From Sepiola atlantica (taxonomy: Eukaryota; Mollusca; Cephalopoda; Sepiida; Sepiolidae), in contig OY744522.1 in NCBI GenBank assembly GCA_963556195.1, positions 35,968,483 through 36,032,482 of the forward strand: DNA of 64,000 nucleotides, in the 5' to 3' direction. Under the pieces are notes generated by a model that was given only the letters and a program-made list of their open reading frames with translations, was not told where the DNA came from and did no database searches. The first letter of the stretch is position 1. Each line of letters starts with the position of its first letter. This document shows, piece after piece, positions 10,304-21,940 of this stretch. The position numbers and the translations under genes are program-made.

Positions 10304-10538
10304 TGATATAACTTGGTAAGTAGTTATAATAACAAAATAACCAGAGTGTAAGGTCTTTAAAAGAGGATGGTTTATTATAACGTATATATCTTGTACAAAA
10401 CAATAACACTACTGGTAATCCAATAGGATTAACATAATACAGTCGAATACACATACTACTGTTCGTAGTCATATATGTATTCTACAGACTGGTTCACTTC
10501 TGTAGTGACTGAGGGGAGTCCGGTATCCCATCACAACA
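10304..10538 (-). repeat. Long terminal repeat of a gypsy-like element
   Basis: On the minus strand the block starts TGTTGTGATGGGATACC and ends AAGTTATATCA, so it carries the usual TG...CA ends. It contains an AATAAA-type signal (TATAATAAACC) and is directly followed by a TGGCGACGAG primer-binding-like sequence and then gag. About 155 bp of it recur at 7,312-7,470. Size is about 235 bp. The boundaries are inferred from the TG/CA ends, not from two full matching copies. Confidence 0.6.
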
Positions 10539-10897
10539 CTTACTTGATTTAAAGACAGTATTTGTTTCTCTACAAATAATTCTAATGTGAATAACTTTAC
10601 AGCAACTTGAGCCAGAAACGTTTCCAGTACTTTAACAAAGTGAAGAGTTTGTGATCTGTGAAAACAGTAATTTCTCAGCTTTTAAACAGATGCTGAAAAT
10701 GTCTTGTGGATTGCGCATAATTTTCTTGGAGAAAGTTATGTATTTTTGTTGTATGTTATTCAGTTTTACAAAGGAAAAGGAGATGGCTGTGTCCGTACCA
10801 TTTTGGGTCTTGTACAAAACTAATCCAATCAAAGATGAAGAATCATCCGTTGTCTATGTAAGCACTAAATTATCTTCATCGCAGACGTAAGACATTT

Positions 10898-11075
10898 TTG
10901 TCAAGGCACATTTTTGTGCTTGTTTTTATACATTTTTGTGCTTTTTTGATACATTTTTGTGCTTTTTTTATACAGTTTTGTGCTTGTTTTTATACATTTT
11001 TGTGCTTTTTTGTGCTTTTTTTATACATTTTTGTGCTTGTTTTTATACATTTTTGTGCTTTTTTTATACATCCAG
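10898..11075. repeat. Tandem repeat of a TACATTTTTGTGCTT-type unit
   Basis: About seven imperfect units of 22-25 bp built from ATACATTTTTGTGCTTTTTT with variable T runs. The F/C/H-rich open frames in two phases are products of this repeat. Confidence 0.85.
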
Positions 11076-12784
11076 CCAGTGCTTTCCTTTCTACCATAAT
11101 CTTTGCATTCTTTTTTGTTTTGTTTCTGTTGTCAATTTGTGAAAGGAGTGAAAATTTGAGGGCAACTTGAAGGCAATTAGAAGGCAACTTGAAATAAATG
11201 TGCAGTTAGTTTATCAAACCGAGCTATCTTCGTAGTTGCCATCGTAATGTTAGTTGTGGAAATTGCTGCCACTTTCTATGTTCGTCGATTACGTGACTGT
11301 AGTTTGAATAATAGCACGCCGGCACAACAGTTTAAGAGAACCTAGTTGTGTCTTTCCTGCCTGGATTGAACTTGCATACTTTGAATTGCAGAAAATATTT
11401 AAGCGTTATGTGGGACACAAGGTTGGATTCAAATGTCTGGATACATTAAAATTTATGTTGGTTTTGAGGTGTATAAATAGACAGGCAAAAAGGAGAGTTA
11501 TGATAAGTCGAAAAGGTGTTTAGTATGATATATTGCCGTGTTCCAAGAACGTACTGGTGTGACTGAATTTCGTGTATCATGTGTAATAATGGCCAGAATG
11601 TGTTGGGTACATTGGCTTAGAATTATCTGCGTTATCTCTCTTGAATCATTATCGTCAACGTTAGAAAAATGTGCTCTCCAGTCCAGAAGTTAAGAAAACT
11701 CATTCCACATACGTGTGGGAATTCAGAATGCACCTCCGTTCTTTTCTGGCTGGTCTTTTAAAGCCATCGGACATGATCTGATCGGCTGGCCATTTCTGCA
11801 TATCCTTCACAAACCCTAATACCATGCTCATCAGGCAGCTCTTCTGGTAGCATTGGCCTAAACTCCCAGAAAAGCCCAACACAAATGTAAGTAATATTTA
11901 TTTATACATTGTTCATGCATATTATCTATCTCCGACCCCGACAACATGTGTCTTTATTGATTGTATTGGAACAGTAATGTATTATTTCTTCGATACTAAT
12001 ATCTGTTGTTCTCCCTTTCTATATCATATTAAGTACCAACTTACATGTTTTATTATTCCTCCTTTACGTTTGTCTTTGATCAACTTTTCATGTGAGAATA
12101 AATTTGCATGTATGTAAATCCAGCTGTTTTCTCATCATTGTCGCTTTTTCCTCTTTCATTTGACCCTCGTGTATTTACCCACGATAACACAACACAATAA
12201 ATAGTACAAGGAGGGTAGATTCTTGGATCTTATCAGCTAGAATCTCATTCGATGTTTTGCTCCACTTTTCAAACTTTGAGTAGTGGTAGCAAAACAATAG
12301 CACCTTCTTTTGTGCAACAGTCCATGGTTGGGTTTTTAAGCCTCTTTTGTTTCTTCTTTTTGTTGCTGCATTTGATGGAGATAGGGGGCCAGGACTTTTT
12401 ATCTCAAAGCCTGATGGCTGACCCTGGTTGGCCTCTGTATTGGCTGGAGCACCATTTCCAGAGGCAGTACGGAGAAGATATACATGAACATGTGATCGCT
12501 AAAACGTAAAGTTAGGATATAAAATATCCATTAGCTTCACAGAGGCATTTATTATTGAAAAGCGAACATCCAGAAAAGTCAAATTTATTGAGTGCATTCA
12601 GTGGTCTGGTGATGCCCTGCTAATGCCCGGGTCAACTCTCTGATTGTACGCCCCAAAAACTCAAGTATAAGTCCTAGTATTGAGAAATAATATGAAAAAT
12701 GGAGATAGTTTGATTATGATTGGATAATGGACAATCCCTCCCAATTTTAATACCTCGTCGACCCCCCCCCCCCCACTACAAAAA
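11076..12784. other. Gene-poor stretch
   Basis: No supported gene. Frames of 60 codons at 11,700-11,882 (minus) and 85 codons at 12,252-12,509 (plus) are the only notable ones. Both are isolated and match nothing that I recognise. A C13 run is at about 12,762-12,774. Confidence 0.4.
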
Positions 12785-13120
12785 ATATATAGTTCGGTTG
12801 AACATTGCATTTGCGCGCGATTGGTGACATTTATTGGATGTGTTTCTACCAGTATTTTGTTTAATTTTCGATTTTTGAGCGATTATCAAGGCTCCTCGTG
12901 CAGGGCTTATGGGCGGCCTTTTTTGTTGACGTTCTAACTGAACAGAGTGGACACTAGGTTTGTTTTGAACAAAAAAAGAACGCTTTTAAAATAAGTTAAA
13001 ACGCAAATAAACTTATCCAGGTAGGTAGAAGAGTAACTTATCTTGCCTTTGGTAACATTTATTGTTGCATATTTAATTTTTCACCCCGTTTTCGTTGTTA
13101 GATACAGTAAATAATGGCAG
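12785..13120. repeat. Repeat C, isolated copy
   Basis: The stretch 12,795-12,950 matches 3,725-3,900, and 12,950-13,090 matches 3,870-4,010, all in the same orientation as those parts of the cluster. Shared words include GATTGGTGACATTTATT, CGATTATCAAGG and AAATAAACTTATCCAGGT. This single copy shows that the cluster at 2.7-4.4 kb is built from more than one insertion. Confidence 0.75.
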
Positions 13121-14350
13121 GGTCCTCTTCCATAGAAGCAGTTTTTTCTTCTTTCTTTTACAAAAGTGTTTACGATCTGAAAAATTGGCACATAACTTAA
13201 TTCGTATGCTAAAAAAAATAAACAACAACAAAAAGTCAGTAATAATAGATTAGCTTGTTCATTGTTAACTTTAGGATTAAAAAAAAAACATTCTAGTGTT
13301 ACACATAAAAATTTAGTTCGCTATTATACGTCGATCGTAAAATGGACACTGACTTTATAGCCGGTGTAAGATTTTTCAAAACCCCGAACTGGCTCTCCTC
13401 GTTAAAATAACAATAATTTTATTTGAAACCCCGCCTTTTTGTTTATTTTTTCAAATTGTTTATTTATTTTTTTAACAACATACACTTCACAAAGAATTAG
13501 CTTAGATATATTAAAACAACAAAAACTTGTTCCCAACTTAAATAATTGAATGAATTAAACATGAAATCAACAATAATCACAGTCAATCTTTTCTACGGAA
13601 ATATTTCCGAAATCCGACACAAGGGAAAGGTCACATGGTTCATTAAAGAAAAAGAAAAAACAAGAAAAGAAAAAAAAAAGCAGCTTTCTTCTCCTTTCTT
13701 TTCTTAGAATCCCCAACTAGTCGTGATTTCAATTGCGACTCTTCTTAAACTTGGTAATTTTTCCCATTTCACGACTACGACACCGTCTCTACATAAAAAA
13801 GATAAAGAAACATTTACATATGTTTATATATAAATTTAAAGACGTGCTTTCTCTTAGGTAAGTATAAAAATGGAACTCATTCTTTTCAGACTAACTATTT
13901 TGGGTGGTATTTTTTATTAGAAGTTCTCCGTTTGTTACCCCTTCTCCCTAAAAAGTGTTTGGATTCGAACCCATAAATCATGAGTTCGAATTTTAGACTG
14001 CTTTTTCTTTTTTCCGTTTTCTTCTTGAGAGTAGAAGAGGCTATATAAGTCAGCCATGACATATATAGACATTTTTAGACGGTTGTTTAAAAAATTCTTT
14101 AAGTTAATAAGTATCGATATTGAACTTGTACAATGTACATATTTATTTGTTTTACTTTTACATCGATCTTTTCTATGTACCACTTAAATTAATTAATTTA
14201 CTTTAAAGGTAGCTATATTTTTTTTATTACAATTTTTACGAAACAATAATTACTATAAAAAATATTTGGTTCTTTGGTACAATAGTGTCGCTATCGAAGG
14301 ATACTGCTTGCCTCTGGTTGTGATCACAGATTGATCGTAAAACCTGTTTT
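13121..14350. other. Gene-poor AT-rich stretch with a B-box-like word
   Basis: No gene is supported. On the minus strand GGGTTCGAATCC near 13,964-13,975 matches a Pol III B box, but no A box or cloverleaf can be built around it, so at most it is a decayed SINE head. Confidence 0.4.
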
Positions 14351-14354
14351 TGTC

Positions 14355-14530
14355 TACAAACTTTGTTTTCAGCCAGAAATTAGTTTCTCTCCGCCAATTT
14401 AAAGGTTCCAAAATCACTTTCGGTTATCGAAAGGCTATGAAGTAAAGATCCCCCCTCCCATCCACATACGTTGATTTCTGTGTGGTTGTACGAAATTCGA
14501 AAGTGATTTTGTCAATTCGAAAGTAATTTA
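14355..14530. repeat. Repeat D (palindromic MITE), diverged copy
   Basis: AGCCAGAAATTAGTTTCTCT and CGCCAATTTAAAGGTT match the left arm of the MITE at 21,941-22,288. The mirrored arm is poorly kept: GAAATTCGAAAGTGATTTTG follows at about 14,488-14,510. Confidence 0.6.
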
Positions 14531-14757
14531 TGACTAAAATTAAAATTTATAGAAAAAAAATGAGTATGGTTCGTGTTTTTTTTTTCTCCAAAGAAAAACA
14601 GCATCTTCGACATCGTCCCTGTTGTATCGAACCGAGATTTTTTTTTAATTCGATCACGTTGCAGATCGATAAATTATTTGGTAAATTTGTAGATAAACTC
14701 CCTCAGCTACCCCCCACACTCACACAAAAAACGACAACAAATGAGGTTCTACTTTTG

Positions 14758-14880
14758 TTTCAATCTATTGGTCGTTACTTGCTGTGGATTATCTGCCGCT
14801 GTTTACTAAACTGCACGAGTGCCGATCCCCCGTTTCCGAGTCAGTATAAAATATAGCTGTTAAGTTCTAGAAAAACTTGG
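14758..14880. repeat. Repeat G, single arm
   Basis: This stretch matches 17,212-17,315 in the same orientation, and 16,889-16,955 inverted. Shared words are GGTCGTTACTT, TGTGGATTAT and TTTACTAAACTGCAC followed by GTGCCGATCCCCC. Confidence 0.7.
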
Positions 14881-14903
14881 CGGAGAACAGCATTTTTTTT
14901 ATG

Positions 14904-16330
14904 CCAGCCACTAGGGACCTCCAATTGCATGTGAAGAACGGTGACGTCACTATTTCATGTGTACGTTAAGAAGTCATACATTCGTTTTGCTTTACCGATT
15001 GCAAAAAAAACTCTCTCAAATAAAGTTATACTTGTTTTAAAGTAAAATAGTTTAGTTAAAGGTTACATTATCAAATTCTGAAAGAAACCCTTCTTCATTG
15101 TCCGATGAAACTACGAAATTTTCTTGTTTTACGACACACGGGGTAGTGTTTACTAAACATCGCGTGAGACATGGCAAGATATTATCTATGTACGGATGAA
15201 CAGAAGTGAAACAAATTACTTTACTACTATGGTGTAAACAAAATTAACGGTTTGTTTTAACCATTTTTTTCTTCCTTGAGACAGATTATTACTTTTTTTT
15301 TACTGAAAAAAAAACAGAATTGCCTGAATAACTTACATATTCACTTTGGCGCTGTTTTACTGAATGTGGAAGTGCCGCGATTATGGCTAGTATTGCGTTC
15401 CATAGTTGCGGCAAAATCAGTTAGTGCAAAAAATTTTTCTTACTTCTAGCAAATGAAGTAGTTTTTTCCAAGTACATAATATGACATCCGCCACAACTTT
15501 TGTCTTTTACGATTCATAATACTTCGGGCTATATTATATTAAAATATTTTGAAAAATTTCGAACACGAATATGTTCAAAAATGATGTTTAAAACCGATAA
15601 ACTCGATCAATACGATCAAATGAATAAATGTCTCTGAAAATAAAAATTATTTCGTAAAACTTTTTTTTTTTTTGCATTTCAATAAATCACAGTATATTTT
15701 ATTGAGAAAAGGTAAAAAAAAATTCAAAACATAATAATATTGCTTTTATTTCCACTTTTTATTTGTGCATTCACGGACCAGTTTACTAAAACAGTTTACG
15801 TAAAATTTAATAAAATTAATCCAATGTGTTTTTTAAAAGAGTTTAGTTTTATATAAGAAAAAAAATCGCCGGATGACAATATATTTCGTTCAATATTTCA
15901 TAAAATGAAACAGGGGGGGGGGGAATCACGTAAAAAAAATATTTTCCCTAATATATTTTAGGAAAACAGCATTTTAAAGATAAATTAGTCCTATAATGAA
16001 TAAGTATTGAAAATTTCGTGAAGATCTGGCCATAACTTGATTTATGCGAGATTTATTAAAAATGTGCCTATCACAGCGCACATAAATGCTTATACATAAG
16101 AACGTTAGTTTATCACGTAAAAAAAAGTACACAACATTTTAACTTCACATTTTCATGAGTTTCGTATGCTGGAAAAAATTCTAAAAAATCATCAGCAGTT
16201 TATTTAATGTATCCTCTTTTGAATGGTAAAAAAGTTTTGTTGATAATCTTAATCTAAATTAAAGTTACATCGTGTTATATATAGGGGGGGTTAAATAGTT
16301 CACAACCAATTGGAGGTCCCTACCAGCCAC
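14904..16330. mobile_element. Non-autonomous hAT element with 8-bp TSD
   Basis: The element runs from 14,912 to 16,322 (1,411 bp). Its left end is TAGGGACCTCCAATTG and its right end is the exact reverse complement, CAATTGGAGGTCCCTA; weaker pairing continues inward for a few bases. The 8-bp sequence CCAGCCAC directly flanks it on both sides (14,904-14,911 and 16,323-16,330). An 8-bp duplication and TAGGG-type termini define the hAT superfamily. Inside I see no open frame longer than background, so it must be moved by a transposase encoded elsewhere. The perfect duplication suggests a fairly recent insertion. Confidence 0.85.
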
Positions 16331-16492
16331 CAATCACAATCAAGGATTTGTCTCACGTGACTCAAATTAACTAATCCATAGAAACCATTTGAAATTAAAG
16401 AAAATTCGTATGCTTTGAATATTTAAAAAATAAAAATCAGTGTTTATTTTACCTCTGCTCTGAATATTTTCCGATTGTACAACTTTTTGTTG

Positions 16493-16571
16493 TGCTTATA
16501 CAGATTAGGACCCAACATAACTCGAACCGACGCCAAGTCGAGTTTAGCTTGGGTCCTAATCTGCATAAGTA
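16493..16571 (+). ncRNA. Pre-miRNA-like hairpin candidate
   Basis: A 79-nt stretch folds on itself. The left arm GTGCTTATACAGATTAGG... and the right arm ...CCTAATCTGCATAAGTAC pair almost completely. A 15-bp perfect block (CAGATTAGGACCCAA against TTGGGTCCTAATCTG) is followed by a small asymmetric internal loop, then seven more pairs closing a 12-nt loop (ACCGACGCCAAG). Total stem is about 30 bp. Size, loop and near-perfect pairing fit a pre-miRNA. A very short foldback MITE is the main alternative; no second copy was noticed in the window. The strand is arbitrary. Confidence 0.35.
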
Positions 16572-16888
16572 CCCCCCCCCCGTTTATTTTTATTTTATTT
16601 TTTACTGTTCAAAATAAAATTAACGTTAAAGTGTAGTATCAGACTGATACTATACTTTATATTTTCTGTCCTCGTTTAGTGAAGAAGAAATCTTTCTAGA
16701 CTGTGGCAATTTTAATTTTTGTCCCAATCCAGAACGCCCCTTTTTTGGGGTGATGGATGTGAGTTGGTAGAAATTTGTTTCTGTTCGCCTGACTCGTGTT
16801 CCCAGTTAGTAAAAAAAAAAATATATATATTTTAGAATTTAGAGTGGGTGATCAGTTTTGTATATACATTTAACATAAAATGATCACG

Positions 16889-17285
16889 TGTGCAGTTTAG
16901 TAAACAGCGACAAATAATCCATTCTAAGTAACGACCAATAGATTAAAACATTTTAATAAATGTATTTATTTGATGAAATATAGTTTATGAAAGAAAAACA
17001 TTGTAATAAAATATAGTTTTTGAAATTGACAGTGATTTTTTATTTATTTATTTATTTTTTTATAATTTAAAATGTTATAAAATGAACATAATAATAAAAC
17101 TATTTTATTACAACCCAATGTTTTGGCCCAAATGCTAAACTTTATTTTATTACAATGTTTTTCTTTCAGAAACTATTTTATTAAATAAATAATTTTATAA
17201 AAAATGTTTTCATCTATTAGTCGTTACTTCCTGTGGATTATTTGCCGCTGCTTACTAAACTGCACAAGTGCCGATCCCCCATTCC
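16889..17285. repeat. Repeat G, palindromic element
   Basis: The left arm (GTGCAGTTTAGTAAACAGCG through GAAAGAAAAACATTGTAATA) is mirrored by 17,148-17,270, with a spacer of about 130 bp. The right arm recurs alone at 14,758-14,880. No coding capacity is seen; a foldback or MITE-type element is likely. Confidence 0.65.
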
Positions 17286-17289
17286 CGGG

Positions 17290-19700
17290 CCAGTCTAAAA
17301 TGTAGCTGTTAACTACATTTTATTACTACTATTCTATTCAATTAATTTGCCAAAAAATAAAACAAGTATGCCTCAGTTGCCATTTAGAGAAAGGGTGGTA
17401 GAAATTTACACAAGAGGATACAGTAGCCTAGCACCTGTCTCAATTCGCCTTGAATTGCTGCGTAGTTGGCGCATTTATTACCTTTCTTGGAACTCTACCA
17501 CTAACCCTAAGTCCGACTGGCAAGGTTATGTAATCGCATAAATAAGGAGACGTCCCCCACCCCCAGCAAAGAATTCATCTCCCGTAGAAAAAAAAGTTGG
17601 TTAACTGAGTGCCCTAAGAATGGCCTAGAAGTGGATAATTTTACGTTAAACTTATCCCTCATTCTAAATTCTAAAATGTTTTGTTTTTATCTTTCCGCCA
17701 AGTTTTTCAGTGTTCACACGTAATCGTCTAAAAAAGTAAAATCGTTTTTTTTGGCCCCCCCCCCAAAAAAAACGTGTAGCTGAAGGTGTTAATCTACAAT
17801 TATACAAATTATTTTTATATACAATAGCACAAGATTGAGTTTTGATTTCAAACATGTCGATCAATATTTATTTTGCCCCCCCCCCCTCAGCAAAAATATC
17901 GATTTATAATTTAGAATAAAAAGCAATGCTGGGAATTGTGGTTGGTCTTTTTGGACGCCTTTATTTATGTCCCATACAGGTCACCATATATTTAATGTGT
18001 TATTAAGTTAAGTGTTAACTAACTTAAGTAACTTAAACTAAAACAAAAATGACAGCACCTCCCTCTCTTCCTTGTTTTTTTTTTTTTTTTATTAATTTAA
18101 AAAAATCCTTATCTTTTTTTTTATATAATTCCAGCTCATATTATAGGATTCAATTTTAATGTTTTGTTTTTAGAGAGGGATATATATCTATATATATTAA
18201 TGCGAATCGTTTGATTGATAATCCTATATTATTTTTTTTTTTAAATCTTCATAAAAAGAGGTGATTAAATGTTAAAAAGAAAAATATACCTATTTAAAAT
18301 TTAATTTAAAATACGTCACTATCACTATCATTTTTAACCATTGTCACGTGATCAGACAGTCGTAATCGGGTTTGTTTAAAAACCGAATAATTTTTATCAA
18401 CTCAAACGTTATTGAATAATAAATTAAATAAATTTTATTTGTTACAATCTCAAAAGTGTTAACTTTTTTTTTACTAAAGCTAAAATCCGTAACGATCTAA
18501 ACTTGGTTTTAATTAAAAAAAAAAAAAAATCCTGTAAAGTTGCCTTAAATTGTTGTTCATAAATATTGAATAAAAAAATAAAAAAAAAGTGGCAGTTTTT
18601 TTGTTTCATTATAATCACAAAACTGTTAGCGTTTAAAATAGTTAACTAAACTAAACATCAACAACTTGTTAACCGGGTAAGGAAGTAAATCTTAATTGTT
18701 TGTTTTTAGTTTTTTTACTGTCTATAATTATTTTAATTTAATTTTTCTATTTTTTAATATATTTTTCTAGAATCATTTAACTTAATTAAGTTAAATAATA
18801 ATAATAATTAAAAAAAAAAGTAATTTTTTTTTTATATTTTTAAATAAATAGACTGTAGCAGCAGCAGCAAACAAGGAGGGAAAAATAAAATACGGAAGCC
18901 CATAACGGACACAATTGAAAAATAATAAACTCCCCCTTACCACCATCAATAAAATAGGGTTCACACTGAACAGCACCTTCACGTACATATATAAAAAAAA
19001 ATTTTTAAATAAGCGTCTAAATTCATTATCAATTTTAAAAAAAAGTTTGTAAACGTTTATTGTGGAGGTTTGTAGTTGGGGTTCATCTGCGGCTGTCGTT
19101 GTTGTATCGACTTTTTGGTATAATTGTTTCCCCCCTTTTTTATTTTAGGAGGAGGAAGAGGAGGAGACTGTCTGCCTTTTTGCGACACACAGACATCAAT
19201 ATTTTCTCTCTCTCCTGTCTGCGTCGACCACCTCCCCTGTCATGTGTGTTAGTTCCCCCTTATTTTTTTTTTGGTTAATTCATTTATAAGATGTACATAT
19301 ATAAATATACAGATGTATATACCCCTGTATGAAAGAGTTACTTACACATAGAAATGTGTTTGTTTATTTTTAACCAACATCGTGAGTTAAAAATCCATAA
19401 TTTCAAGTAGAGGAACACAGAAATACCCAGAGGTGAGATGACTGGGGACCGGCTCGTTCCTCGTTTTTATTATTCAATGGGGTTTTGAATTATATTTTAA
19501 ATACTTTACTTTCTTAATGTAACCCTTCTTGGTAGATAAAATAACTTTATGTATAATGTTATTCTTACATAATCTTATCCAGTATGGTTTCTCATATTTT
19601 GAAAATGTATATTTTTTCTTTGTTTTCTGTAACACCCACATCCCTACATAACAAAACTACCTGTAAGTTAGTTAGTAATGATACTAATTTGTCAATATTA
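17290..19700. other. Gene-poor AT-rich stretch
   Basis: No gene is supported. It holds many A/T homopolymers and C runs near 17,754 and 17,876. Open frames of 60-72 codons at 17,347-17,541, 18,791-18,988 and 19,060-19,278 have the composition of background DNA. Confidence 0.5.
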
Positions 19701-19703
19701 TTC

Positions 19704-19705
<2 letters not shown>

Positions 19706-19750
<45 letters not shown>

Positions 19751-19874
19751 TCTACTCCTGTGTCCTGTTGAAGTAAATATTCAAACAACTATGAACATCC
19801 GAGTTATTTTATTTTTTAAATTTGCATTGATAAGGATCTCTGAAAACATTGAATTGGTGCTTCTAACAAAACTG

Positions 19875-19922
<48 letters not shown>
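19706..19922. repeat. Two (TA)n microsatellites
   Basis: TA runs at about 19,706-19,748 and 19,876-19,922. They create Y/I-alternating open frames that I reject as genes. Confidence 0.95.
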
Positions 19923-19926
<4 letters not shown>

Positions 19927-20497
19927 TCTTTTATTCAGCTTTTCTGTTTCGATCTAGTCAAAGTCTCAGCTGTATACCAAACAAGTGTTGATTTTGAAGA
20001 CCACGTTTTCTTGTTGTCAAAACACGGACATTATTTAATTAAGCACTTTTCTTTTATATGTATAACTATTTATTATAAAAAAAATAATAATGAAAAAAAA
20101 AAGTGCTAGATCTAGTCTAGCAGATAAGTGAGGGATCGGTTTTCCATGCTTTGCCATTCGTAAACTGATCCCTCTATTTTGGATACATTGATGATATTAG
20201 TGTGTAGGTACGTGTGTCCGGTTTATACAATAATGAGATGTTGAACCAGAACCACTGACGTATATATATATGTGTATACACATATATAGATATTGAAATT
20301 GTTGTATTGTGTATATATATATTTTATATTCTTTATTAGTCGATATTTTGATGCTCGTTAATATTGTTTTCTTTCTAGCAGACGTTTTTTCCTAAGTGTT
20401 TATACTTTCGATTATAACATTAAAAAAACAAAATTTGAGAAAAAAAGTTAATTTAAAAAAAAAAAATTACTTCCTGTATTGCGTTGTTACGTGTGTA

Positions 20498-21052
20498 TTT
20501 GGTTCAATTGTACGAAGGACTATTGAAAAATATCCCTTATTTTGCTTTGTTTTTCGCCCAGATTATTGGTAAAATTGATTCTTATGGTTTTAAATTGTAT
20601 TTTTAGTCATGAAATAAAATGTTAATCCTTTTTGCAGGTCTTCAAAATGTAACTTCAATGTTTTAATCACTGGCGGCCATGAGTTTTTTTTTCTTTGTTA
20701 CAATAAAAATAGTTTTACTTGAAAAAAAATGTTGATTATACACAAATCTTTTTGAACCAACTAACAATTAACTTTGAACATAAACAAGTTTTACGGAATT
20801 TAACGAATTAAAAAGCAAAACGACGAAGTTAACCATAACTAATCGATAGTTCAGGATAGCACTATCGTCAACAAAAATGGCCGCCAGCGAGGAAAAAAAA
20901 CTGAATAAAAGTTCACATTTATAGATTTTAAAAAGCAAAGTAGAATTTTATTTCAGAACTAAAAGTAGAATTTAAAACCGATTTCAGCAAAATGTGTTTA
21001 AACTATGAGTTTATTCAATAGTCTCTATTCTACAATTGAAGAACCCAATGTT
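20498..21052. repeat. Repeat F, palindromic element with GGCGGCCAT words
   Basis: The left arm (about 20,500-20,685) ends in CACTGGCGGCCATGAG, and the right arm (about 20,868-21,050) starts near AAATGGCCGCCAGCGAG. Outward from these the arms remain recognisably mirrored (for example AAATTGTATTTTTAGT against AACTAAAAGTAGAATTT, and TTCAATTGTA at both outer ends). The spacer is about 180 bp, and no transposase is encoded. Confidence 0.6.
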
Positions 21053-21478
21053 TCACATCAATTAAAAAAAGTTATTTTAAACCCATTAAAAATAATAAAT
21101 CCATTTGTATCTTCTTTCAGGAACAAGTGTGTATTTTTTTAATTTTTTTTTTTTTAGAATCAAGAATTGTGTCTCCTTTTTCTTGATATTTCTGATATTC
21201 GTCGAGGTTATATATATAATATATATATATATATAACCATATTTTAAATAGTATTTTCCCCTGACCTGGTGAGCACATGCTCGTAATTATGATGTATACA
21301 CATTCTTTTTTCTAGAAGTTAACTCATCTTACCCACTTGTTACTTACGTAGGCACTAATATTTACAACACGTGCATTTTTAAACCTTATTTTTACTTATA
21401 TAGTTATAACAAGCAGAATTTATTTTGTAGTAGTTACTTTAGAAGTATCAAATTAATTTTTTTTTTTAATGGAATTAA

Positions 21479-21764
21479 GTTGGAGGTAAGACTGCATAAC
21501 ACTGCCCCCTGGCTGTGCGCATGCGCCAATAAACGGAAGCGCTAATAGAATTCTTCATCAATGGGAGTATATTTGTGAATATTTGCTTAGAAAAGAACAC
21601 AAAGCTGTTTTTACTGCATTAGTAAATAAAATCCACAATTTGTATCCAGTTTAAATTTAGGTATGTTTTTTATTCTTATCGATAGATTTTTAATTTTTGC
21701 GCTTCCGTTTGTTGGCGCATGCGCACAGCCAGGGGGGCAGTATTATGCAGTCTTAACTCCAAAC
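21479..21764. mobile_element. MITE with long terminal inverted repeats
   Basis: A 286-bp element. About 64 bp at each end are mirrored with few mismatches; the core is ACTGCATAA.ACTGCCCCC followed by TGGCTGTGCGCATGCGCC and AAACGGAAGCGC. The two ends read GTTGGAGGTAAGACTGCAT and (reverse complement) GTTTGGAGTTAAGACTGCAT. I could not identify an unambiguous target duplication, so I leave the superfamily open. There is no coding capacity. Confidence 0.85.
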
Positions 21765-21940
21765 AAAATATCTTTTACCCAATATTTAAAAAACAACTTT
21801 TCGCGCGACTTTTGAACATTTATATTAAGGTTTGAATTTAAGAACTTAGGAATTTCATTCACTAGATTTTGACAAAGTATTTTATTATTTTGATAAATAG
21901 TTTTACAGGTTTTTTTATAGAAAAAAAAATGTGACAGTTA

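Noticed and set aside
12252..12509. 85-codon plus-strand frame considered as a small exon
   Set aside because: No splice pattern, homology or codon signal stands out from background.
13960..13985. tRNA gene suggested by a B-box word on the minus strand
   Set aside because: No A box, D arm or acceptor stem can be formed around it.
19584..20109. Frames with alternating Y and I residues
   Set aside because: They run through (TA)n microsatellites.
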